From positions 60,829,689 through 60,893,688 of the forward strand of contig NC_083881.1 in the NCBI RefSeq assembly GCF_032452875.1: DNA of 64,000 nucleotides. The letters run 5' to 3'. Origin of the DNA: Bos javanicus. Its lineage: Eukaryota > Chordata > Mammalia > Artiodactyla > Bovidae. The position numbers and the translations under genes were made by a program. Shown piece after piece: positions 24,974 through 34,798 of this stretch (position 1 is the first letter of the stretch; every line of letters starts with the position of its first letter). The notes beneath the pieces are model-generated. The model saw nothing but the letters and a program-made list of their open reading frames with translations, was not told the origin of the DNA and did not search any database.

Positions 24974-26565
24974 AGAAATAATGGTCTAAGTATATTCTCT
25001 AGAAGCATGGAGGTAAGGGCCAGAAGAAACAGCTAAACAGAAGTTTAAAAGTGACTGACCTCTGAAGAATGGGGCTGGGGTACAGAGAAGGTGACCAAGG
25101 GGTCTATTATTTTTATCTTGAGACTATTGGTTCTGTTTAATACTTTTAATCACAAGTATGTTTTACATTAATAAATATTTATTCATTTCAATACATAAAT
25201 ATTCTTAATGATGAAAAATAAATTAATAAAAATAAAACAATGATGAAAGAAACTGAGTAACAAAGAAAAAAATTGAAGTATACACAAATAAATGGAAAAA
25301 CAGTTGATGCTTATGGGATAGAAGCATTAATATAGCTAAAATTTCCATGTTACCTATAGCAATCTACAGATTCAATGCAATTTATATAAAAATTCCAATG
25401 GCATTTCTCACAGAAGAAGAAGAAACATTCCTAAAATTAGTATGGAACAACAAAAGACCTCAAACAGCCAAAGCAAACTTGAGGAGGAGTAAAGCAGGAT
25501 GCATCACACTTCAATTTCAAACTACATTATAAAGCTATGGTAATCCAAACAGTATAATACTGGCATGAACTAGACATTTAATTCAAAGGAACCGAATAGA
25601 AAGCCCAGAAATAAACCCACACATATGTGGTCAATTAATTTATGGCAAAGGAGTCTGCTATACAATGGAAAAATGATAGTCTCTTCAATAAATGGTGCTA
25701 GAAAGACTAGACAGCCACACACAAAAGAATGAAACTCGACTACTCTCTTACATGATACACAGAAACCAACTCCAAATGGACTGATGACATGAATGTAGGA
25801 CATGAAGCCATAAAACTAATAGAAAAAAATCACAGGGAATAAGCTCCTTGACATCGATTTTGACAATGATTTATTTGAATTTGACAATAAAAGCAAAAGT
25901 AAACAAGTGGGATTACATAAAGCTAAAAACCTTCTGTACAGCAAAGGAAATTATCAGGAAAAACGAGAAGGTAGTGAAAGAAAATACTTGCAAGTCATAT
26001 GTCTGAAAAGAGGTCAATATGCAAAGTATACAAAGAACTCATACTATTCAATGGGAAAAAATCCAATTAAAAAAATGGACAGAAGATCTAAATAGACATT
26101 TTTCAAAGATGACAACAAATGACCAACAGGTCCATAAAAAGGTGCCCAACATCACCAGTCATCAGGATATGCAAATTGAAACCACAATGAGATATTACCT
26201 CACAACCTATTAGAATACCTATTATCCAAAAGACAGGAAGTAACAAGTGATGACATAAATTTGGAAAAGAAGGAATCTTTTTCTGCATTGTTCGTGGGAA
26301 TGTAAATTATTTCAGCCACTGTGGAAAACAACATAAAGGAGCCTCAAAAAACTAAAAACAGAACTACTATATGAATTAGCAATTCCACTTCCAAGTACTT
26401 ATGCAAAGTAAATGAAAATACCAACTTAAAAGGATATATATGCAACCCACATTCACTGCAGCATTATTTACAACAGCCATGACACAGAAACAACCTAAGT
26501 ATCCACGGATGGATAGATAAAGAAAATGTCCAATATATACACAATGGAATATTTTTTAGCCTTTA

Positions 26566-26730
26566 TTTTTTTGTTTTGTTTTGTTTTTATTTTATTTTTA
26601 AACTTTACAATATTGTATTAGTTTTGCCAAATATCGAAATGAATCCACCACAGGTATACATGTGTTCCCCATCCTGAACCCTCCTCCCTCCTCCCTCCCC
26701 ATACCATCCCTCTGGGTCATCCCAGTGTTA
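26566..26730 (-). mobile_element. ruminant L1 (L1-BT-like) 3' end
   Basis: Same 3' UTR as 24421-24688, ending on the plus strand at CATCCCAGTG. It splits an old L1 sequence. TSD-like TTTAGCCTTTA (26555-26565) and TTTAGTCTTTA (26731-26741) differ by one base. Confidence 0.92.
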
Positions 26731-27190
26731 TTTAGTCTTTAAAGAAGGAAATTCTGCCATTGACAACAACAGGGATGGACCTTGTGGGCATTATGCTAAA
26801 TGAAATATTCAGATAGAGAAATACAAATGCTGTGTATCTCATGTGTAGAATCTAAAATTCATAGATATGAAAGGAAATGGGTCGGTGCCAGTTGAGGTCT
26901 GTGGGAACAGGGGAGAGAAGGCAAGGGATTCAAAAGATATCAAGCTCCTGTTACAAAATAAATAAGTCCTGAGAATGTAATATACAGCATGGAAACTATA
27001 GTTAGCAAAACTGTATTTTATATTTAAGAGTTGCTAAGAAAGTAAGTCTCATCACACAATTTAAAAAATTGCAACTGTTGTGGTGATGGATGCTAACAAA
27101 ACTTATTTGGTAATCATTTTGCAATACATAAATATATGCAATCATTGTATTGTGTATCTACAACTAATACAATATTTTTTCAATTATATC

Positions 27191-27627
27191 TCAATTTTTG
27201 AAGATTATTAAATAACAAAAATTTCAAAATAGAAATAGACAAAACTACTAACTAAGGAACATAAAAAGCCTCTACAGGCTGACAGTAGCTCCCAGCTGAC
27301 AGCCAGCAAGGAAATAATGATCTCAAGTACACAACACAAAGAACTGGGTTCTGCCAACAAACTTAATGAACTTGGAAGTAGATTCTTCCCATGATCTTCC
27401 AGATAAGAACCCAGGCTAGCCAATATCTTCAGTCAACCTTGTGAAATCCTAAGTAGAGAAGCCAGAACTCACCTAGATTTCCAACATACAGAGCTGCAGT
27501 TAATAAGTGGGTATTGTTTTAACTTACTAAGCTTGTGGTAATATAAAATTAATACTGATATTAAGTGTTTTATATAGTAATGAACTTTCTTTACATAAGC
27601 CAACATGAATAAAAATAACTAATAACT
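27191..27627. other. no recognised feature
   Basis: Between the ancient L1 end and a BovB. Only short frames without support. Confidence 0.4.
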
Positions 27628-27638
27628 AATGTGAGAAA

Positions 27639-28567
27639 TAGCTCGACTGGAATTCCATCACCTTCACTAGCTTTGTATATTTCACCCTGCTTATTTAACT
27701 TATACACAGAGTACATCATGAGAAACGCTGGGCTGGAAGAAGCACAAGCTGGAATCAAGACTGCCGGGAGAAATATCAGTAACCTCAGGTATCCAGATGA
27801 CACCACCCTTACGGCTGAAAGTGAAAAGGAAATAAAAAGCCTCTTGATGAAAGTGAAAGAGGAGAGTGAAAAAGTTGGCTTAAAGCTCAACATTCAGAAA
27901 ACGAAGATCATGGCATCCAGTCCCATCACTTCATGGGAAATAGATGGGGAAACAGTGGAAACAGTGTCAGACTTTATTTTGGGGGGCTCCAAAATCACTG
28001 CAGATGGTGACTGCAGCCATGAAATTAAAAGATGCTAACTCCTTGGAAGAAAAGTTATGACCAACCTAGATAGCATATTCAAAAGCAGAGACATTACTTT
28101 GCCAACAAACGTCATCTTGTCAAGGCTATGGTTTTTCCAGTGGTCATGTATGGATGTGAGAGTTGGACTGTGAAGAAGGCTGAGTGCCAAAGAATTGATG
28201 TTTTTGAAGTGTGGTGTTGGAGAAGACTCTTGAGAGTCCCTTGGACTGCAAGGAGATCCTACCAGTCCATCCTAAAGGAGATCAGCCCTGGAATTTCTTT
28301 GGAAGGAATGATGCTAAAGCTGAAACTCCAGTACTTTGGCCACATCATGTGAAGAGTTGACTCATTGGAGAAGACTCTGATGCTGGGAGGGATTGTGGGC
28401 AGGAGGTAAAGGGGATGACAGAGGATGAGATGGCTGGATGGCATCACCGACTCAATGGACGTGAGTTTGAGTGAACTCCGGGGGTTGGTAATGGACAGGG
28501 AGCCCTGGAGTGCTGCGATTCATGGGGTCGCAAAGAGTTGGACATGACTGAGCAACTGAAGTGACTG
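27639..28567 (+). mobile_element. BovB LINE with short inverted 5' segment
   Basis: About 40 bp at the 5' end (to about 27676) are BovB in reverse orientation (AGCTCGACTGGAATTCCATC, as on the plus strand of the minus-oriented copy at 36235-36275). Forward BovB starts at about 27674 in the RT domain and runs to the 3' tail near 28565. The switch shares TGT. TSD-like AATGTGAGAAA (27628-27638) and AATGAGAGAAA (28568-28578) match 10/11. Frames 27631-28038 and 28128-28352 are broken RT pieces. Confidence 0.88.
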
Positions 28568-28578
28568 AATGAGAGAAA

Positions 28579-29348
28579 AAAAGATTCATATACTCATGCA
28601 AGTGAAGAATTCCATATAATCTTTGGATAGTATAATCAAATTGTGGTAGCCTTTTTCATTAAAATTGCTCATCTACATGCTTGTTGCAATGGTAAAGGTT
28701 ATAATGAATATTTTCAAGCTCTGTGAACTTCATGGAAAATATGGTAATTGCCTTTGAAATACATATTGCTCTAAGCATATTTCATTGTCAGATTTATATT
28801 TTTTGCAAATAGTTTAATTAAAAAAAAAGAAAACTGTTCAATTTCTTCAGAAAAGGCAATGTATGCCACTTCTATGTTCACCAAGTTGTTTCAAAGTTAA
28901 GCTATAACTCAGCAGATCCAAAGAAGTAATGTTCACAAAAATGTTCATGCAAAAAATGCACTGTGACACTGGGAAAATTATCAATTTAAAAAATAGGCCA
29001 TAATTACAAATCATTATCAAATTTTAATCACATAGTTTTTAGTTTTTATATTGTGATTGACACCAGTTGAAGAATCAATTGGTGACTATTCTCACAAAGA
29101 TGAACTTCATCTTTAGCCTACTTATTGTCATCACAAACATTATCAAATTTCCTTTAAAAATTCCCTATGGAAAATATCTTTGAAATGGATGCTCATCCAA
29201 CTAAAAGATAAGAATAAATATGATGATTTTTGTGTCATCCAATCAGACAATTTCTCAATTTCTCTTTCTGGTCTGTTAGACCAGTTATATCAATCTTATG
29301 TTTTCTACCAAGAAAGCCTATGCATACACTGCTCTTATGGATCAAGTA
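28579..29348. other. no recognised feature
   Basis: AT-rich DNA with no supported gene or repeat. Confidence 0.5.
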
Positions 29349-29359
29349 CAGTAGTAAAG

Positions 29360-29577
29360 AAGGGCTTCCCTGTTGGCTCAGACAGTGAGGAATCTGCCTG
29401 CAATGAAGGAGACTCAGGTGTAATCCCTGGGTCAGAAAGACCTCCTGGAGAAGGGACTGGCTACCCACTCCAGTAATCTTGCCTGGAGAATTCCATGGAG
29501 AGAGGGGCCTGATGGGCTACAGTCCACGGGGTCACAAAGAGAGGGATACAATTGAGCAAATAATACTTTCACTTTCA
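29360..29577 (+). mobile_element. Bov-tA SINE (tandem insertion, first)
   Basis: Head GGGCTTCCCTGTTGGCTCAG to a TTTCACTTTCACAG tail. Flanked by CAGTAGTAAAG (29349-29359) and CAGCAGTAAAG (29578-29588). Confidence 0.94.
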
Positions 29578-29588
29578 CAGCAGTAAAG

Positions 29589-29807
29589 TGGGCTTCCCAG
29601 GTGATGCAGTGGTAAAGAATCTGCCTGCCAATGCAGGAGCTGTAGGAGTTGTAGGTTGGATCCCTGGGTCAGGAAGATCCTGTGGAGGAGAAAATGGCAA
29701 TCCACTCCAATATTCTTGTGGGGATAATTCCATGGACAGAGGAGCCTGGCAGGCTGCAGTCCATGGGGTCACAAAGATTCAGACAGGACTGAGCACACAT
29801 GCCTGGA
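29589..29807 (+). mobile_element. Bov-tA SINE (tandem insertion, second)
   Basis: Head GGGCTTCCCAGGTGATGCAG to CACAAAGATTCAGACAGGAC. Flanked by CAGCAGTAAAG (29578-29588) and the weaker CAGTAGTAGAA (29808-29818). It shares its left target repeat with the SINE before it. Confidence 0.93.
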
Positions 29808-29997
29808 CAGTAGTAGAAAAAGACTAAGCCACCAGTCATAGCTGCCAAGCTCTGAAACGTAGCTGGTATAAATCAAGCTGCTCTGCAAGTATGAAATACA
29901 CACCAGATTTTGAAGACCTTTTACCAAAAAAGCCATAATCTAAAATAGTTCATTTATTGTTTTACATCCATTATGTGTTGAAATGGCAATACTTTGG

Positions 29998-30175
29998 ATT
30001 GTTGTTGTTCAGTTGCTAAGTTGTGTCCAGCTCTCTGTGAGCTCATGGACTGCAGCATGCCAGGCTCCTCTGTCCTCCACTATCTCCTAGAGTTTACTCA
30101 AATTCATGTCCATTGAGTCTGTGATGCTGTCTAACCATCTCACCCTCTGATGTCCCCTTCTCCTTTTGTTTCTGG
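29998..30175 (-). mobile_element. BovB LINE 3'-end fragment
   Basis: Reads on the plus strand as the reverse complement of the BovB 3' end: TTGTTGTTCAGTTGCTAAGT, CATGTCCATTGAGTCTGTGA. It stops after about 180 bp and is diverged. Confidence 0.82.
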
Positions 30176-30215
30176 ATAGACTGAGTTAAATAAAATACAT
30201 TATTAAAATTAATTT

Positions 30216-30377
30216 CCAGGGAACTCCACTCAATACTCTATAATGACCTATATGGGAATAGAACCTAAAGAAGAGTGGATGTATGTATATGCATAATTGA
30301 TTCACTTTGCAGTACAGCAGAAACTAACATAACACTATAAATCAACTATACTCCAATACAAATAATTTTAAAAAAAT
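30216..30377 (+). mobile_element. artiodactyl L1 3' UTR end
   Basis: Same family as 6605-6806 (GATTCACTTTGCAGTACAGC, CTATAAATCAACTATACTCC). 11-bp TSD AAAATTAATTT at 30205-30215 and 30378-30388. Confidence 0.85.
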
Positions 30378-30388
30378 AAAATTAATTT

Positions 30389-31563
30389 TGAAAAATTTAA
30401 AAGTTACGTATTCTCTATATATTCCTATGATAATTTAATTAATATATGAGATTCCTAATCAGTCACTAGCCAATGATATTTGGAAAAGCACAACAAATTA
30501 TAGAGCATGAAGATGAAGTTATGGAAGAATCTATAGATATAATTCCTGCCAAGATAGCACTTAACAAATACAATTAAAAATACTAAAGAACAGATACCTC
30601 TTTTGATAATGGCCAAAGAGCTGCCATCAAATGAACCATCCCACAGATAATGTGTTCTGGGCAAAATGTGAACAAAAGCTACTTGAAGGCCCTAGACAGT
30701 AACAAAAAGAAGACAGACACTGGGGTGCAACTGACATCTGGAAGGAGAGAGTGACACCGATTGAGTTTCCCATTTTTATGGCTTTTAGTCAAATCTAATC
30801 AATACCTAAAGGCTAAATCTATATTAGAAAACTCAGTTTTAGCTTGAAAATGAGAAGAGTTTGAGCAAATAGAGCATTTAGAAAGTGAGGACAGAATGAC
30901 AAAGCTACAAAAAGAAAAAATTAAATTCCATGAATAATAAACACTGTCCAAATCTCATGTATGCACAGGAAGAATTCAAACAGTTCAGTTAAAATTAAAA
31001 TAATTAAACCAAAATTCAGCTGTTGTACCTTAGGGGAAATAAAGTCTGTAGCTCAAGTTCTGCCAAGTTAACTTGCTTTAAAAATAATCAGCACTCAGAA
31101 CAGATTTCAGAGTCTCTATCTAGAAAGTATTGTTAAACATGTCCAAGATACAACTAAAAATTATTCGATAAATTAAGGAATAGAAAATCATGATTCTTAC
31201 TCAAGAGAAAAAAAATATAAAGAGAGACCGAGAGCTAACCTAGATGCTACAGTTAGCGGAAAAGGTTCTGAAAGCTACCACAATAACTGTAGTAAAGAAA
31301 GTAATGATAATATGCTCATAATAGTGAAAAGATAGGAGATCTCAACAGAGAAATGATGACTATTCAAAACAACCAAATGGAAGTTTTAGAATGATAAATA
31401 AAATTTCTGAAATTAAAAATCCACTAGATGAGCATGTAATCAGATAGAGATTATGAAAGAAAGATCCCATGAACTCGATAATTACATAATCTGAAAAAGA
31501 GAAAAATTTTAATTACACAATATCTGGGATAATTTCTAAATAGTTTAAAATACAAATAATTGA
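30389..31563. other. AT-rich DNA, probably part of an ancient L1
   Basis: From about 30900 the sequence has the A-rich, ORF1-like texture of an old L1 (AGATCCCATGAACTCGATAA). No ORF survives. 30400-30900 holds nothing I recognise. Confidence 0.4.
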
Positions 31564-31576
31564 AAAGAAAGTTAAG

Positions 31577-32666
31577 ATAAAAACATCACTTACAGAATGG
31601 GAGAAAATAATAGCAAATGAAGCAACTGACAAACAACTAATCTCAAAAATATACAAGCAACTCCTACAGCTCAATTCCAGAAAAATAAATGACCCAATCA
31701 AAAAATGGGCCAAAGAACTAAATAGACATTTCTCCAAAGAAGACATACAGATGGCTAACAAACACATGAAAACATGCTCAACATCACTCATTATCAGAGA
31801 AATGCAAATCAAAACCAGTATGAGGTACCATTTCACGCCAGTCAGAATGGCTGCGACCCAAAAGTCTACAAGCAATAAATGCTGGAGAGGGTGTGGAGAA
31901 AAGGGAACCCTCTTACACTGTTGGTGGGAATGCAAACTAGTACAGCCACTATGGAGAACAGTGTGGAGATTCCTTAAAAAACTGGGAATAGAACTGCCTT
32001 ATGATCCAGCAATCCCACTGATGGGCATACACACTGAGGAAACCAGAATTGAAAGAGATACGTGTACCCCAATGTTCATCGCAGCACTGTTTATAATAGC
32101 CAGGACATGGAAGCAACCTAGATGTCCATCAGCAGATGAATGGATAAAGAAAGCTGTGGTACATATACACAATGGAGTATTACTCAGCCATTAAAAAGAA
32201 TGCATTTGAGTCAGTTCTAATGAGGTGGATGAAACTGGAGCCAATTATACAAGTGAAGTAAGCCAGAAAGAAAACCACCAATACAGTATACTAACGCATA
32301 TATATGGAATTTAGAAAGATGGTAACAATAACCCTGTATACGAGACAGCAAAAGAGGCACTGATGTATAGAACAGTCTTTTGGACTCTGTGGGAGAGGGA
32401 GAGGGTGGGATGATTTGGGAGAATGGCACTGAAACATGTATAATATTATATATGAAAGGAGTCGCCAGTCCAGGTTCGATGCACGATACTGGATGCTTGG
32501 GGCTGGTGCATTGGAACGACCCAGAGGGATGGTATGGGGAGGGAAGAGGGAGGAGGGTTCAGGATGGGGAACACATGTATACCTGTGGCAGATTCATTTT
32601 GATATATGGCAAAACCAATACAATATTGTAAAGTTAAAAAATTAAATTAAATTAAAAAAAAAAAAG
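31577..32666 (+). mobile_element. ruminant L1 (L1-BT-like), 5'-truncated ORF2 end plus 3' UTR
   Basis: About 1.09 kb. An open frame to 32194 encodes the L1 ORF2p C-terminal region, with a Cys-rich element (C-x3-C-x7-H-x4-C spacing) at about 31880-31935. The 3' UTR follows, with GGTTCGATGCACGATACTGG, a GGGAGGGAAGAGGGAGGAGG purine tract and an AATTAAATTAA/poly-A tail. TSD-like AAAGAAAGTTAAG (31564-31576) and AAAGAAAGTTTAG (32667-32679) match 12/13. It cannot mobilise itself: endonuclease and RT are absent. Confidence 0.93.
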
Positions 32667-32882
32667 AAAGAAAGTTTAGCAGAGTTGAGTAGCCTTGTGT
32701 GCTTTGTGGCCATTAATGTAAAAAGCTTTGTGTAAAAACCAATGCAATATTGCAAAGTTAAAAAATAAAATTAAATTAAATTAAAAAAAAAAAAGAAAGT
32801 TTAGCAGAGTTGAGTAGACTTGTGTGCTTTGTGGCCATTAATGTAAAAAGCTTTGTGTAAAAACCAATGCAATATTGTAAAA
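32667..32882 (+). repeat. 125-bp tandem duplication at an L1 tail
   Basis: A unit starting AAAGTTTAGCAGAGTTGAGT occurs at 32671 and again at 32796. The two copies are nearly identical over about 85 bp (one clear C/A difference at the CCTTGTG/ACTTGTG position). The first copy ends in an L1 tail resembling that of the L1 just upstream. The second ends in a different, older L1 tail (CAATTATCCTTCAATTAAAT). Confidence 0.9.
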
Positions 32883-32923
32883 CAATTATCCTTCAATTAA
32901 ATAAATAAAAACTTTTGTCAGTA

Positions 32924-32941
32924 CACACACACACACACACA
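32924..32941 (+). repeat. CA microsatellite
   Basis: Nine-unit (AC) run after the older L1 tail. Confidence 0.95.
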
Positions 32942-32944
32942 AAA

Positions 32945-34788
32945 ATCACTTAGTAAAACAATTGACACAAACAGGTGAGAAAATGAACAGAGCTTAAAAT
33001 TTAAAAATAAACCAATCAAGCAAACAAGAGGAAGTTCATGAATTAAAAAATATCAATATCAAAAATAAAAGAAAGGTTATCAGTATCAATTCCATAGATA
33101 TTAAAAACAATAAAGGAAAATTATGAAATTTATACCTTTCTAAAAACTGTTAATAAACAAATGGGCTATCACAACTTCTATTTAACACTGTATTATCTGT
33201 CCTATAAAAGAAGAAAAAGAAACAAAAAGCATAAATACTGGATATGAAGTAGAACTATATCTATCTACAGATGACATGAATGTTTACATAGCATATTGTA
33301 ATGAACCTAAAATAATTATCACAACTAATAAGTAAATTTCGCAAGGTCAAAAGATACAAGGTTAACACTGAAAATAAATTTACATAGAAGTTGAAAACAA
33401 CTAGAAACTGAAATTTTAAAAATAATTCTATTTATAGTATGATCAAATACTTTACATGCTTATGAAAAAAATAGTCATTCAAGATCTCTAAGCTTAAAAC
33501 TACAAAACATTCTTAGATGATCTAAATGAATGAAGAAGCATCCAACAGGAAAAATTAATGTTTTTAGATGTTAATTCTCCCTAATCAATGCACAGAAATA
33601 CAATGCAATCCCAGACTCAATCCTAGCAAACTTTTAAATCAAAATTAACAAATTGATTGTAAAATATATATGAAAATGCAAAGGGCCTAGATATCCAATA
33701 TCTACAAAGGTGACAAAGCAATCCAACAGAGAGTATAAAATCTTTAAGTATTTTTAGCAAATTGTGGTAAAACACTGAATAACAACCAGGAAAATTACGA
33801 ATCTTGACCCCTACCTCCCACCAGTCACACAAAAAATAATGTGCAATGGATTGTATACCTAAACTGAAAAGCTAAAACTCTAAACCTTCTGGAAGATATA
33901 CAGGAGGATAGTCTGACAACTAAGGGACTGGCGAAACGTTAGCACAAAGAAAAGAAAAACCATAAATAAAAAAATCGGTAAATTCAATTTTTATCAAAAT
34001 TAAAACTTCTGCTCATCTAAAGGGAATATTAAGAAAATAAACAGGCAAACCACAGACTGGGAAATATATTCACAAAGCATATATCTGACAAATGACTGAT
34101 CCCTAGAATAGATAAAGAATTTTCGCAACTCATTAATAAAAATAAAAACAACCTAATTTTTAAAAATTGAACAGACACTTCACAAAGGAAGATATACAAA
34201 TGACCAATGTGTATATGAAAAAGTGACACTGTTGGTCACCAGGCAAATACTACCAAAGGAGTTGCTATTATAAATTCATTACAATGACAAACAATTAAAA
34301 GACATATATCAACAAATGTCAGAAAGTGTGAGGAACCACCAAAACTCTCAAACATATTTGGTGAGAGTTTAGTTATTTTTAAAAAATGATCTGGCATAAT
34401 AAAACTAAATACACACCTCTCCAAAGACCCAAGAATTTCTCTTCTAGATATTTATCCAACAGAAATTAAAATGTATGTCCACAAGATTAACATGAGTATA
34501 AAATATTCATAAAATAGGGAACTACTCATAAGGAAAGGGAAAACTAATCATATATGCACATGAGTGAATTTTTTAAATTATGCTGATCAAAAGTCTTTCA
34601 TAAAACTGTATCACCTACATGGTTTCAATTACATGAAGTTCTAGAACAGACAAAACAATCTATACTAAAAAAATAAATAAATAATCAGAACAATACTTGG
34701 TTCTGGAGGCTGAAAAGAGTCAGTGTTGACTGTAATGAATCATGGGAGATGTAACTGTGGGAATTCAGAGGTTAAAAAATATATAGCC
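32945..34788 (+). mobile_element. ancient L1 ORF2 relic
   Basis: Diverged plus-strand L1. The RT catalytic block is visible as TCTACAGATGACATGAATGT near 33263-33282. ORF2 C-terminal features follow (GAATAGATAAAGAATTTTCG, GGTCACCAGGCAAATACTAC). Many stops. The BovB at 34799 inserted at its 3' side. Confidence 0.65.
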
Positions 34789-34798
34789 TCTAATTCAA
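34789..34798. repeat. target-site duplication of BovB, left
   Basis: TCTAATTCAA, repeated exactly at 38432-38441. The pair encloses the whole twin-primed BovB. Confidence 0.93.

Larger units (their letters stand above)
24326..25232 (+). mobile_element. ruminant L1 3' end with probable 3'-transduced flank
   Basis: An L1 3' end (24326-24404: ATGGCTGATTCATGTCAGTG, ATTAGCCTCCAATTAAAATA) is followed by non-L1 DNA (24705-24723 and 24974-25232) ending in an A-rich stretch. A perfect 15-bp TSD TAAAACAATGATGAA at 24311-24325 and 25233-25247 encloses all of it. The old L1 resumes exactly after the TSD. This is the expected structure of read-through past a weak L1 polyadenylation site. Two later insertions lie within it. 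Confidence 0.8.
20460..27190 (+). mobile_element. ancient L1/HAL1-like relic hosting nested insertions
   Basis: Old plus-strand L1-lineage sequence. 20570-21900 resembles HAL1 or L1 ORF1-downstream sequence (ACATTGAAAGCCAGAAGACA). 22480-22945 and 24084-24325 are L1 ORF2 RT, with a TTTGTAGATGACATGAT block encoding the F-V-D-D-M variant of the catalytic motif. 25248-26550 is the ORF2 C-terminal region, and 26740-27190 is 3' UTR. There are many stops. It is interrupted by a 93-bp L1 end, a SINE-BovB chimera, an L1 with transduced flank that itself holds two insertions, and a minus-strand L1 end. I cannot tell whether the 5' HAL1-like part and the ORF2 part were one original insertion. Confidence 0.75.

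Noticed and set aside
32380..32645. overlapping plus-strand frames of 69-83 codons
   Set aside because: They fall in the L1 3' UTR purine-rich tract, whose low stop density gives chance frames.
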